Shown here: positions 41,623 through 50,335 of the stretch, piece after piece | Numbering within the stretch: the stretch's first letter is position 1 | How the letters are laid out: each line of letters starts with the position of its first letter | Assembly (NCBI RefSeq): GCF_015070875.1 | Contig: NZ_JADDIV010000005.1 | Span: 62,001-126,000 of the forward strand | Reading direction: 5' to 3' | DNA: 64,000 bases | Source of the DNA: Ramlibacter pallidus | GTDB taxonomy: Bacteria; Pseudomonadota; Gammaproteobacteria; Burkholderiales; Burkholderiaceae_C | Made by a program: the position numbers and the translations under genes | The notes under the pieces: model-generated | What the model was told of the DNA's origin: nothing | Seen by the model: only the letters and a program-made list of their open reading frames with translations | Database searches by the model: none

Positions 41623-41654
41623 GCCGGGCGATTATGCGCAGGGCGCCCTTGCCG

Positions 41655-44093
41655 CTAGGTCTCCAGCGAGCGGGCGACTTCTTCCAGGGTCTTCGGGGCG
41701 CCGGTGGCCGCGCGGTCGCCTCGCACCTCCGCGACGTGCATCGCGTGCGACTCGTGCAGGCCGTGCACGGGCGCGTCGACGTGCCGCCGCGACGCTCCGG
41801 CGCGCAGGGGCCGGGCGGGGTTCATCGAGGCGGTGACGACGTCCGCGCCGTCGGCCAGGCGCGTGCGGAATTCGCATTCGATCGCGGGGCGCGCCGGCAG
41901 CAGGTACACCAGCGCCGCGGTCACGCCGTCGGCGTGGACGTAGGCGCGCAAGGCGCAGGCGTAGAGATGCGACGCGAGCAGGTCGCCGACGGGCGCGAAC
42001 CCGATGTCGCGGAGCGCGGCGTCGTGCAGGCCCAGTGCCTGCTGCGGCGTGACCTCCGTTCCCGCTTGCACCCGCTGCGGGTACCGGGCGGCCAGCCGTT
42101 GCGCCATCTGCTGCCGCTGGGCGCGGTACCAGGACAGGCGCGAGGTGTCGGCCGTGGCATAGATGTTCTGCGCGTGCAGCAGCACCCTGGGCGGTGTCCA
42201 GCCCGGCTCGGCCGGGACCAGCGTGGGCGGGAAGTACGGGCCTTCCGGCGCCTCGGCGATCCGCAGTACCGCGGCATGCGCCCCATGCACGAGGGCGAGG
42301 CGGCTGCCGGCGGGCAGGTCTCCCAGCAGGCGCGCGAGTTGTCCCGCCTGGCCCGTGCGCGGGCCGGTGTGCAGCCAGAGTTCGGCGCCGCCGGGTGCGA
42401 CTTCCGCGTGGATGCCGCGCATCCACGCGGCCCGCGCGTCCAGGACGATGGCGGCGAGGCAGGCCGGGTCGGGCGCGGGAAGGCGCAGCAGCAAAGCCAC
42501 GCGCTCGTCCTGCCGGGGCCAGCCGCGGTCCATCGGCCAGGCCACGGTGGTCGCCTCGCCGCGCAGGCGCTGTTCCAGTTCGCAGCGCGGCACGACCGGT
42601 TCGCCGGTGCCTTGCGGCGCGCGCTCCTGCGGCGCCAGTGCGCCCGGGGCGAGAACGTCGGCCAGGCCGGCGGCGAGGAGGGCGCCGCGCGGATCGAGGG
42701 CGCGTGCGGCGTCGGACACCTGCGCCGGCACGTCCTGCCGCGAGCGCTCGCCGGCCGAGAAGCGCAGCAGCTCGCCATGACCGTCGGCGCCGCAGCGCAG
42801 CACGGCCCCGTCGGCACCGGTCTTCGCGAACCAGCGCGCGAAGCCCTCGCACGGGCCCTCGGCCAGGTCGATCGACACTTCGCCCGCCCAGCCGTCCCGT
42901 GCGGCACTCGCGTCAGCTTGCAGGCCATGCGCCTTGCGTAAGGCCTGTTCCCGCGCCGCCGGCACCAGCACCGCGGTGAAGCCCGCGACGCGAGCCCGTT
43001 CCGCCAGTTCGGCGAACGCGGCCGCGTACAGGTGGCCGTTCCAGGCTTCGGCCTCATGGGCGGCCAGCGCCAGGAACAAGGGGTCGCGGCGCAGCGCCAC
43101 GGGGTAGTGCGCGAGCAGGCGGCCCAGGGCGAGGGCCAGCGCCGGCTGCTTGCCCGAGGTGCGGAGCAGGGCGTCGCCCGCAGGGCCGCTTGTGATGGGG
43201 TCGAAGAGCGCCGCCGCGGCTGCGCATTGCGCCAGGCGGGGCGAGGTCGGCGTGCCCAGTTCCTCCCGCAAGGCAGCGAACGCAGCGGCCACGCGCCGCG
43301 CCGTTGCACCGAGGCGTGTTGCGGGCTTGGCCGGCAGGTGCTGCGTCGCGTCGTGGATCGCGGCATTCACGACCTTGCGCGCCGCGGGGTCGGCCGGCCT
43401 TCCGGCCAGCAGCGCGTCGGCCCCCTGCGCGAACGCATCCCACACCGGCGCGGGATCCACCGGCGAGAGTTCCTCCACGCCGGGAATGCCGAACGCGGCG
43501 AAGAAGTCCGCCAGGGACAGTGGAGCGGCCGCCAGCGCCCGTTGCAGGGCCGGCGGGTCCGGCGCGAGGTCGGACCCGCGCAGCCAGGCGCAGAGGCGTT
43601 CGGCCGCGCCTTGCGTACGGCCCCCGCGGGGCGCCGTGATGCGCAGGCTCAGTTGCAGCACGGCCGGCCGTGCACCCGGTCCCGCGGAACGGGCCGCCCA
43701 CACGTGGACCGCCTGTCCCCAGGTCCACAGGACGACGGCATCGCCGCCATAGGCGTGCACCAGGTCGTGCGCCCGGCCGAGTTCGTCCCTGCGCGATTCG
43801 CCGAAGTTGAAGGTCTCGGAGCGGACGGCGCCGGCGACGAAGGCCAGGCCGGCGCGCCGGCGCACGGGCCGGAAGCGCAGGCCCCGGTAGGCGAGCAGCG
43901 GCAGCAACGCCGCGTCCCGGGGTGGCTGGTGCCCGAAGGGGTCGGGGTGGTCGGCTTCCTCGGGGAAGGGCCGGCCCGAAGCGCCGTCGTGGTCCAGGAC
44001 CGCCTGGTCGTACGGCGTCCTGCGCGGCGGTTCGCCGGGCAGTTGCTGGGGGACGGCGACGCGGGTCGCGAGCAGGAAGGCAGCGGTGGCCAT
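41655..44093 (-). CDS. Large protein of unknown function, 812 residues
   Basis: I recognise no family. The chosen ATG (44093) lies 52 bp after the stop of the lipoprotein gene upstream. There is no signal peptide, lipobox or membrane helix. The N-terminal third has several beta-strand-like stretches (GRAHDLVHAYGGDAVVLW, TWGQAVHVWAA); a middle part is Ala/Leu-rich and helical with HEAEAWNGHLYAAAFAELAE and GFTAVLVPAARE; the C-terminal 250 residues have a repeated alpha/beta look (RVALLLRLPAPDPACLAAIV, GSRLALVHGAHAAVLRIAEA, SHLYACALRAYVHADGVTAA). The uninterrupted frame, GC3 bias and operon position support coding. It probably works with the lipoprotein. Confidence 0.68.
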   Translation of the reverse strand: MATAAFLLATRVAVPQQLPGEPPRRTPYDQAVLDHDGASGRPFPEEADHPDPFGHQPPRDAALLPLLAYRGLRFRPVRRRAGLAFVAGAVRSETFNFGESRRDELGRAHDLVHAYGGDAVVLWTWGQAVHVWAARSAGPGARPAVLQLSLRITAPRGGRTQGAAERLCAWLRGSDLAPDPPALQRALAAAPLSLADFFAAFGIPGVEELSPVDPAPVWDAFAQGADALLAGRPADPAARKVVNAAIHDATQHLPAKPATRLGATARRVAAAFAALREELGTPTSPRLAQCAAAAALFDPITSGPAGDALLRTSGKQPALALALGRLLAHYPVALRRDPLFLALAAHEAEAWNGHLYAAAFAELAERARVAGFTAVLVPAAREQALRKAHGLQADASAARDGWAGEVSIDLAEGPCEGFARWFAKTGADGAVLRCGADGHGELLRFSAGERSRQDVPAQVSDAARALDPRGALLAAGLADVLAPGALAPQERAPQGTGEPVVPRCELEQRLRGEATTVAWPMDRGWPRQDERVALLLRLPAPDPACLAAIVLDARAAWMRGIHAEVAPGGAELWLHTGPRTGQAGQLARLLGDLPAGSRLALVHGAHAAVLRIAEAPEGPYFPPTLVPAEPGWTPPRVLLHAQNIYATADTSRLSWYRAQRQQMAQRLAARYPQRVQAGTEVTPQQALGLHDAALRDIGFAPVGDLLASHLYACALRAYVHADGVTAALVYLLPARPAIECEFRTRLADGADVVTASMNPARPLRAGASRRHVDAPVHGLHESHAMHVAEVRGDRAATGAPKTLEEVARSLET

Positions 44094-44145
44094 GCAGGTC
44101 GGCTCGCCCGCGGGCCCGGCGCGCGCCGGGCCCGCGGGCGCTGCC

Positions 44146-45798
44146 TCAATCCAGCCTGCGGCCCTGGATGTTCGCCGAGCCGGTCGCGCTCGGCCGCCAC
44201 AACAGCATGCCGACGCCGCTGTCGTTGAGCGATGCATGCGGTTCGTAGGCGCTGCTGGCGATGCGCTCGCTGGCGGTCCAGCCCGTGGCCGGGCGATAGC
44301 GCGCCGCGCCCAGGTGCAGCCCTCCCGAGGCGGGGCTCTCCCGCCAGACCAGCAGCGCTTCGCCGCGCGCGTTCACCGCGAGCACCGGCGCATCGGACAG
44401 CACGCCGGCGGGATTCATCCGGCGCGCCGTGCCCCATCCGGTGCCCGGGACCCAGCGGTTCGTCCACACATCCGACGCGCCGCCGTCGCGGACCCAGGTG
44501 GCGATCGCGTGGCCGGCGGCATCCATGCCGATCCTCGCCGCGGAGGAGTCGGCCGGACCGGAAGCCTCGAGCGACACGGTGGCGCCCCAACCGCCGGTCG
44601 GCGTGAAGTGGCTGCCGCGCAGGGTGCGGTTCGCGCCATCGATCTCGCTCCACACCGCGATGGCTTCGCCCGACGGCGCGACGGCGACGCGTGGCTCGAC
44701 GCGGTCCTGGACGTTCGCCAGGTCGACCATCCGCGGGCTGGACCAGCCGCCGGCGGGCGTGTAGCGGGCGGCCCAGACGCTGTTGCGGGTGTTGTCGTAG
44801 TGAGTCCAGACGGCGATCGCTTCGCCGCCGGCGTTCATGGCCAGCTCCGGCGCGGCCGCCGGCATGTTGGTGGTCTCGATCACGCCGGCGGTGCCCCAGG
44901 CGGCACCGGCGGGACGGCGCGCGGCCCAGATGCTGTAGCGGACGCCGTCCCACTGGTACCAGACCGCGATGGCGTTGCCTGCCGGATCGGAGGCGATGCG
45001 CACGTCATGGGCCGACAGGGTGCTGTTCTCCAGCGGATGCGGCGCTTCCCAGCCCGTGGCGGCCGTGAAGCGGCTGGAGAACACGCTGTAGCTGACGCCG
45101 CCTTCCAGCTTGGCGAAACCCAGGAAGATCTCGCCGTCGCGTCCCTCGCTCAGCACGAGCTGCGTCACGCGCCCGGCGCCCGTGTTGACCTGCTGCGCCG
45201 TGCTCCAGCCGCCTTCGGCCGTGTGGCGCATGCCGAACACGCCGGTCGTCGCGCCCAGGTCCTGGGTCCACACCACCGTCATGGCGCCGCTGCGCTCCAC
45301 CAGCACCTTGTGTTCCCCGCCGGCGGGCGCCGGCAGGGCGGCAGGTGCCGACCAGCTCGCGTCCGCGGTGGTGAAGGTAAAGGAGGACGCGGCCGGCAGC
45401 CGTTCGCCGCCGGTGCCCGCGAGGCTCGTGCCGATTTCCAGCGTGTAGGAGGTCAGGGGCAGCAGGCGGCGCTGCGGCGTGAGGGTCAGCTCCGTGCCGG
45501 CCACGCGTGGCGTGAAGACCTCGGTGCCCTGGCCGCTGGACAGGCGGATGCTGCCGGCCGTGGCGGTCGCGGCATCGAGCCCGTGCGAGAACAGCAGGCG
45601 CGGCCGCACGTCGGTGGCGACGTCCGTCGCCCCTGCCTCCGGCGTGGCGCTGCGGATGGAGAGTGCGTTGGGATCGGGCGCCGGTGCCGGTGCGGGTGCC
45701 GGCGCGGGGGATCCGCCTCCGCCGCCGCAGGCGGAGACGAGGAAGGCGGCGGCAAGCGCGCCCAAGTACAGGCGGGAAGTTCGATGGAGGCTGCGCAC
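44146..45798 (-). CDS. Lipoprotein with SbsA-like Ig domain and beta-propeller repeats
   Basis: A 550-residue envelope lipoprotein. The signal peptide ends in LVSAC (Cys24), followed by poly-Gly and a Pro/Ala spacer. Residues about 45-145 resemble a bacterial Ig-like (SbsA type) domain: IRSATPEAGATDVATDVRPRL in parts, TSYTLEIGTSLAG, SSFTFTTADA. From about residue 150 on there are about seven repeats of 50-60 residues with the pattern G-x-AIAVW near the start and a WAARYTP..GGW segment, for example GNAIAVWYQWDG, GEAIAVWTHYDN, GEAIAVWSEIDG and GHAIATWVRDGG. This suggests a surface beta-propeller. It heads a two-gene unit with the 812-residue protein. Confidence 0.85.
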   Translation of the reverse strand: MRSLHRTSRLYLGALAAAFLVSACGGGGGSPAPAPAPAPAPDPNALSIRSATPEAGATDVATDVRPRLLFSHGLDAATATAGSIRLSSGQGTEVFTPRVAGTELTLTPQRRLLPLTSYTLEIGTSLAGTGGERLPAASSFTFTTADASWSAPAALPAPAGGEHKVLVERSGAMTVVWTQDLGATTGVFGMRHTAEGGWSTAQQVNTGAGRVTQLVLSEGRDGEIFLGFAKLEGGVSYSVFSSRFTAATGWEAPHPLENSTLSAHDVRIASDPAGNAIAVWYQWDGVRYSIWAARRPAGAAWGTAGVIETTNMPAAAPELAMNAGGEAIAVWTHYDNTRNSVWAARYTPAGGWSSPRMVDLANVQDRVEPRVAVAPSGEAIAVWSEIDGANRTLRGSHFTPTGGWGATVSLEASGPADSSAARIGMDAAGHAIATWVRDGGASDVWTNRWVPGTGWGTARRMNPAGVLSDAPVLAVNARGEALLVWRESPASGGLHLGAARYRPATGWTASERIASSAYEPHASLNDSGVGMLLWRPSATGSANIQGRRLD

Positions 45799-46147
45799 TG
45801 GAGGTCCGTTCTGCGAAAACGGCGGAGTATTCGGGCACGGCCGCGTCGCCGTAAGTGACCCCGGTCACGCACCAGGGGCCGGGACCTCCGTTCGGGAACT
45901 AGTTCTCGCGCGTCGCCAGGCGCGACGCGCTTCGGCGGAGCGCTCAGGCCTCCTGCGTCCCGCGCGAGTCCGTCGATGCCGCCGGCGCATCGTGCGGCGC
46001 CGCCGGTGCCGTGCAGCCGGTGGCGGAAGCGAGCGTTCGTGGAGCGCTGCTGCCCTGCCTTTCGAAGATCGCGCACGTACAATCCACGCATGAGGTCGCG
46101 CCCCGGCGGCCTCTTTCCTTTTTCCCGGGGCCATGTCGAGGAACACC
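45799..46147. promoter_or_regulatory. Divergent intergenic region with several palindromes
   Basis: This 349-bp region separates the lipoprotein gene from the second BMP receptor and holds no convincing gene. Three inverted repeats lie close together: GTGACC-CC-GGTCAC (45855-45868), the perfect GAACTAGTTC (45896-45905), and GCGCGTCGC/GCGACGCGC with a 5-base loop (45908-45930). Near the BMP side TACAAT (46078-46083) resembles a -10 element, with a poor -35. The first two palindromes are good candidates for operators of the lipoprotein or BMP promoters. Confidence 0.45.
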
Positions 46148-47221
46148 ATGTACAAAAACCTCGCTGCCATCGCCATGGCGGCCGGACTCTTCACCTTTCC
46201 CGCGCAGGCACAGAAAAGCGAACCCCTGAAGGTCGGCTTCGTGCACGTCGCTCCCATCACCGAGGCCGGCTGGGTCCGGCAGCACGAGGACGGCCGGCTG
46301 GCCGTGCAGGCCGCGTTCGGCGGCCGCGTGCAGACGAGCCGCGTCGAGAACGTGGCCGAGGGCCCCGATGCAGAGCGCGTGATCCGCGATCTCGCCGCCA
46401 CCGGCCACAAGCTGATCTTCACGCCCAGCTTCGGCTACATGGAACCCACGCTGAAGGTGGCGAAGGACTTCCCGGACGTGAAGTTCGAATCGGTCACGGG
46501 CTACAAGACGGCGCCGAACGTCGCGGCGGCCAACGCACGCTACTACGAGGGACGCTACCTTGCCGGCGTCGCCGCGGGGCGCATGACGAAGAGCCACGTC
46601 GCCGGCTACGTGGCCGGCTTTCCCATCCCCGAGGTGCTGCAGGGCATCAACGCGTTCACGCTCGGCATGCGGTCCGTCGATCCGCAAGCCCAGGTGAAGG
46701 TGCTGTGGCTCAACACCTGGTTCGACCCGGGCAAGGAGCGCGACGCGGCCATGGCGCTGATGGACCAGGGCGCCGACGTGCTCGCGTTCCACACCGCGTC
46801 CACCGCCGTGATGGCGGCCGCGCAGGAGCGTGGCAAGTGGGCCGTCGCCTACCATTCCGACATGCGCAAGGTCGCGCCCGACGCGCAGGTGCTCGCCGTC
46901 ACGCACCAGTGGGCGGACTACTACCGGCTGCGCACGCAGGCGGTGCTGGACGGCAGCTGGAAGCCGCACAACATCTGGGGCGGGGTGAAGGAAGGGATGG
47001 TCCGCGTCGGCTGGTTCGGCGCGCGGGTGCCGAAGGCGGTGCAGGACGAGGTGCTCGCGCGGCAGAAGGACATCGGTGCCGGCAGGCTGCAGCCCTTCGC
47101 GGGGCCGATCACGGACAACACCGGCCGCGTCGTGCTCGGCAAGGGCCAGGCGCTGACCGACGCGCAGATCCTCGCCATGGACTACCTCGTCGCCGGGGTG
47201 CAGGGGAAGGCGGGACAATAG
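46148..47221 (+). CDS. Second BMP-family purine-binding receptor, soluble form
   Basis: A 357-residue paralogue of the BMP lipoprotein at 32681: both share the patterns DAERVIR, FGYMEP.LKVAKDF and IPEVLQGINAFTLGM, and the LNTWFDPGKE segment. It differs in export: a cleavable signal peptide (MYKNLAAIAMAAGLFTFPAQA) without lipobox, so it is free in the periplasm. ATG 46148 has GAGGA 7 bases upstream; an in-frame ATG 15 bases higher would put extra residues before the signal peptide. No ATPase or permease is near; it is followed after 4 bp by guanine deaminase. It probably delivers guanine or a related purine to the importer encoded at 29-32.6 kb. Confidence 0.92.
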   Translation: MYKNLAAIAMAAGLFTFPAQAQKSEPLKVGFVHVAPITEAGWVRQHEDGRLAVQAAFGGRVQTSRVENVAEGPDAERVIRDLAATGHKLIFTPSFGYMEPTLKVAKDFPDVKFESVTGYKTAPNVAAANARYYEGRYLAGVAAGRMTKSHVAGYVAGFPIPEVLQGINAFTLGMRSVDPQAQVKVLWLNTWFDPGKERDAAMALMDQGADVLAFHTASTAVMAAAQERGKWAVAYHSDMRKVAPDAQVLAVTHQWADYYRLRTQAVLDGSWKPHNIWGGVKEGMVRVGWFGARVPKAVQDEVLARQKDIGAGRLQPFAGPITDNTGRVVLGKGQALTDAQILAMDYLVAGVQGKAGQ

Positions 47222-47225
47222 GCGG

Positions 47226-48524
47226 ATGCAAGCCTTCCGCGCCGCGCTGCTTTTCTTCGACGACGACGGCTCCGCCCGCCACGAACCCGACGGCCTGCTG
47301 GTCATCGGCCCCGATGCCCGCGGCCGCAAGGTGGTGCGCGCGGCCGGCGCGTTCTCCACGCTCGCGGCCAACTTTCCCGGCGTCGCGGTGACGCACCTGC
47401 CCGGCCGCCTCCTGGCGCCGGGCTTCATCGACCTGCACGTGCACTTCCCGCAGACGGACGTGATCGGTTCGCCGGCCGAGGGCCTGCTGCCCTGGCTGGA
47501 GGACTACACGTTCCCGCACGAGGCGCGCTTCGCCGACCACGCCTACGCCCTCGGCGTCGCGGACGTGTTCCTGGACGAACTGCTGCGCAACGGCGTGACG
47601 AGCGCGCTGACCTTCTGCACCTCGCATCCGCACTCGGTCGACGCGCTCATGGAAGTCGCGCAACGGCGCGGGCTGCGCCTGGTCGCGGGCAAGGTGCTGC
47701 AGGACCGCCATTCGCCCGACGGCGTGCGCGACGAGACCGTCCAGTCCCTGCTGGACACGGAAGCGCTGATCCGGCGCTGGCACGGCACCGACCGGCTCGG
47801 CTATGCGATCACGCCCCGCTTCGCGCCCAGCTGCACGGAGGCGCAGCTGCGCGGTGCCGGCGAGCTGGCCGCGCAGTACGGCGACGTCTGGATCCAGTCG
47901 CACGTCGCCGAGAACAAGGACGAGGTGCGCTGGGCGCGAGAACTGTTCCCCGCGTCGCGCAGCTATCTCTCCGTGTACCAGGACTTCGGCCTCATGCGCG
48001 ACCGCGCGGTCTACGCGCACTGCATCCACTTCGACGACGAGGACCGCGCGCTGATGCGCGATACGGGCGCCGCGGCGGCGGTGAGCCCGACCAGCAACCT
48101 GTTCCTGGGCAGCGGCTTCTTCGACTACGAAGGCGCGATGCGCGTCGGCTTCCGCTTCGGCCTGGCGAGCGACGTCGGCGGCGGCACCAGCTTCAGCCCC
48201 TTCCACACCATGCTCGCCGCCTACTACGTGGGCCGCGAGGGACAGACCAAGCCGGGCGTCAGCCTCTCGCCGCAGCACCTGTGGTGGCAGCACACGGCCG
48301 GTGCCGCGCAGGCGCTCGGTCTCGCAGGCGTGATCGGCAACCTGCGGCCGGGATGCGAGGCCGACTTCGTGGTGCTGAACCCGTCGGCCACGCCGTTGCT
48401 GGCGCGCAAGGTCGCGAATGCGCGCAACCTGGACGAACTGCTGTTCTCGCTGATCGTGCTGGGGGATGACCGGGTGGTGGAGCAGGTGTGGGCGGATGGG
48501 GCGGCGTGCACTATGGCTCGCTGA
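47226..48524 (+). CDS. guaD: Guanine deaminase
   Basis: A 432-residue amidohydrolase that converts guanine to xanthine, the substrate of xanthine dehydrogenase. Evidence: metal-binding PGFIDLHVHFPQTDVIG, the guanine deaminase segments WLEDYTFPHEARFAD and ALTFCTSHPHSVDAL, ITPRFAPSCTE, the zinc His in IQSHVAENKDEV, YAHCIHFDDED, and Asp in GLASDVGGGTSFSP. It follows the soluble BMP receptor by 4 bp (one operon). GGCTCG and CGAGCC form a hairpin across the stop codon (48515-48533), perhaps an imperfect terminator, just before a large inverted repeat. Confidence 0.96.
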   Translation: MQAFRAALLFFDDDGSARHEPDGLLVIGPDARGRKVVRAAGAFSTLAANFPGVAVTHLPGRLLAPGFIDLHVHFPQTDVIGSPAEGLLPWLEDYTFPHEARFADHAYALGVADVFLDELLRNGVTSALTFCTSHPHSVDALMEVAQRRGLRLVAGKVLQDRHSPDGVRDETVQSLLDTEALIRRWHGTDRLGYAITPRFAPSCTEAQLRGAGELAAQYGDVWIQSHVAENKDEVRWARELFPASRSYLSVYQDFGLMRDRAVYAHCIHFDDEDRALMRDTGAAAAVSPTSNLFLGSGFFDYEGAMRVGFRFGLASDVGGGTSFSPFHTMLAAYYVGREGQTKPGVSLSPQHLWWQHTAGAAQALGLAGVIGNLRPGCEADFVVLNPSATPLLARKVANARNLDELLFSLIVLGDDRVVEQVWADGAACTMAR

Positions 48525-48549
48525 GCGCGAGCCCTTCCGCTGTCGGTGG

Positions 48550-48926
48550 CAGGGCGGGGCCGGGGGTCCGGGCCCCCGCTCTCCGGTCCAGGCTCGCTCT
48601 ATTGCCGGTCATGGAGAGCAAGAGGCTTTGCTGCGGACGAGCGGCTTGGTGCAATGCTGTCCATGGGGGAGCGAATCGTCCCTGCGATCGGGAACCCGAA
48701 CCCCCGACCCTGGCAGAGCGCAAGTGAATCCTCCCAGGCTGCGCTCCGTCATGAACTGCGGCGTGATGAGGTTGGGGGTTGGGGGTCCGACCGCAGGGAC
48801 GATTCGCGCTACCTGGCTCCTGGTGCACCTGACCGCTCGTCCGCATTGGAGGCTCTCGTTCTCCATGGCCGCGGATTGCGCGAGCCTGGACCGGAGGGCG
48901 GGCCCCCGGCCCCCGACCTCGCCCTG
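48550..48926. repeat. Large imperfect inverted repeat, arms about 160 bp
   Basis: Between guaD and dcd the DNA from 48550 to about 48711 returns as an imperfect reverse complement from 48926 down to about 48769, around a spacer of about 57 bp. Identical blocks include CTCCGGTCCAGGCTCGC, TGCGGACGAGCGG and GCGAATCGTCCCTGCG. The arms are diverged by substitutions and small indels. The open frames seen on both strands here are mirror products of the repeat and not genes. No transposase, no clear flanking duplication. Confidence 0.85.
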
Positions 48927-48991
48927 ACCCCGTGTGCACAAAGGACTCACGGCGCGTCCAACCTAGAATACCGACCGAGGAGCCCCCCGCG

Positions 48992-49558
48992 ATGACCATC
49001 AAGAGCGACAAGTGGATCCGCCGCATGGCGGAGAAGCACGGATTGATCGAGCCGTTCGAGCCGAAGCAGGTGCGCGAAGTCGACGGCCGCCGCGTCATCA
49101 GCTACGGCACCTCCAGCTACGGCTACGACATCCGGTGCGCGCCGGAGTTCAAGGTGTTCACCAACATCCACAGCACCGTGGTGGACCCGAAGAACTTCGA
49201 CGAGAAGAGCTTCGTCGACTTCCACGGCGACTCCTGCATCATCCCGCCCAACAGCTTCGCGCTGGCACGCACGGTGGAGTACTTCCGCATCCCGCGCAAC
49301 GTGCTCACCATCTGCCTGGGCAAGAGCACGTACGCCCGTTGCGGCATCATCGTCAACGTCACGCCGTTCGAGCCCGAGTGGGAAGGCTACGTGACGCTGG
49401 AGTTCTCCAACACCACGCCGCTGCCCGCGAAGATCTATGCGGGCGAAGGCTGCGCGCAGGTCCTGTTCTTCGAGAGCGACGAGGAATGCGACGTGAGCTA
49501 CAAGGACCGCGGCGGCAAGTACCAGGGCCAGCACGGGGTGACGCTGCCGAAGGCCTGA
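48992..49558 (+). CDS. dcd: dCTP deaminase
   Basis: A 188-residue trimeric enzyme that deaminates dCTP to dUTP, supplying dTTP synthesis. Motifs: [21 protein letters not shown] at the start (as two blocks), [13 protein letters not shown], the [11 protein letters not shown] nucleotide loop, [20 protein letters not shown] with the catalytic Glu, and [13 protein letters not shown] at the end. The length is normal for Burkholderiales. GAGGAG lies 9 bases before the ATG and TAGAAT (48964-48969) is a plausible -10 element. A terminator hairpin follows. Confidence 0.96.
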   Translation: MTIKSDKWIRRMAEKHGLIEPFEPKQVREVDGRRVISYGTSSYGYDIRCAPEFKVFTNIHSTVVDPKNFDEKSFVDFHGDSCIIPPNSFALARTVEYFRIPRNVLTICLGKSTYARCGIIVNVTPFEPEWEGYVTLEFSNTTPLPAKIYAGEGCAQVLFFESDEECDVSYKDRGGKYQGQHGVTLPKA

Positions 49559-49595
49559 ATCCCCACGGCGGCGTGTAGTCCGCCGCACCGCTTCG

Positions 49596-49628
49596 GCGAG
49601 CGCCCCACGTGGGCGCTCGCTTCGTTTG
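49596..49628 (+). terminator. Rho-independent-like terminator after dcd
   Basis: GCGAGCGCCC (49596-49605) and GGGCGCTCGC (49611-49620) form a perfect 10-bp stem with loop CACGT, followed by TTCGTTT. It lies 38 bp after the dcd stop. Confidence 0.8.
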
Positions 49629-50002
49629 GGCCACGGCCGGGCAGTGCGGCGTGTTCGCGGGAAGGCGGATGCGCACTTTCGTGCTGTCGCGACGTTCCAT
49701 CAGTCTTTCCGTTTCCGTTGCCGGCGCGCTACTTGGCCGGTGCGCGGAGGGATGGTCCGCCGCGCTTTCGCGGCGCCCCAGCATCGAAGCGGTCGCTCGC
49801 GCGCAACAAAGTACCCGGCAGCGGGCGCATGCACTGCGCGCGTACCGCGCGCGCGGTGAATGGCACGCGGAAGGTTCGTCGAGAGGCCGGAAGAACCGCA
49901 AGCTGTGCAGTCAAGATTCCGTCCTACAGCAGGACGCGGCGGCCACTCTGGCGGCGGCCCAGGGCGGGGCCTAGCATCAAAGTACCCCAAGGAAGTCCCG
50001 CC
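49629..50002. other. Intergenic region without recognisable gene
   Basis: About 370 bp between the dcd terminator and the next small gene. The open frames here are short, arginine-rich and lack ribosome sites or family features, so I call none. A weak 5-bp hairpin (GTCCT/AGGAC) lies near 49920-49935. The promoter of the following small membrane protein gene is presumably within the last 100 bp, where the sequence becomes AT-richer. Confidence 0.5.
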
Positions 50003-50326
50003 ATGTCCATCCTCGCCAACGTCATCGACCCGCAAACGCAGGAGCCCCGCAGCCGCATGTTCTGGGTCCTGCTGGGGGCGCTGGTCGTCGCGCAGCTGTT
50101 CGCGTTCTGGCTCCTGTGCAGCCACCAGGTCCGCAAGGCCGAAGCGCGCAACAACGAGGTCATGGTGCACCAGATGGCGCTGGCGGACTGCCTGCAGTAC
50201 ATCCCGGGTTCCACCATTGCGAGCTGCAGCCGGCGCATCGCGCCCGACGCGCAGTCGATGCAGGCTGCGGCGCCTTCCGCCCTGGCCGGTGCGGTCCCGG
50301 TCAGCTTCACGTTCAGCCCCCGCTGA
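50003..50326 (+). CDS. Small single-pass membrane protein, 107 residues
   Basis: No family recognised. It has one clear membrane helix (residues about 19-40, MFWVLLGALVVAQLFAFWLLC) followed by a short periplasmic part with two cysteines in DCLQYIPGSTIASC, which might form a disulfide, and an Ala-rich end. AAGGAAG lies 9 bases upstream of the ATG. It is 9 bp upstream of another small hypothetical gene, so they are probably co-transcribed. Confidence 0.7.
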   Translation: MSILANVIDPQTQEPRSRMFWVLLGALVVAQLFAFWLLCSHQVRKAEARNNEVMVHQMALADCLQYIPGSTIASCSRRIAPDAQSMQAAAPSALAGAVPVSFTFSPR

Positions 50327-50335
50327 GAGGCCACC

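Noticed and set aside
46084..46147. Purine riboswitch in the leader of the second BMP-guaD operon
   Set aside because: The leader is only about 60 bases and shows no conserved three-way junction; guanine riboswitches are not typical of this group.
48488..49098. Open frames on both strands inside the guaD-dcd spacer
   Set aside because: They translate to similar low-complexity sequences because they read the two arms of one inverted repeat; no ribosome sites, no family.
49609..49974. Plus-strand frame of 121 codons after dcd
   Set aside because: It starts inside the dcd terminator hairpin, is Arg/Ser/Ala-rich, and lacks a ribosome site.
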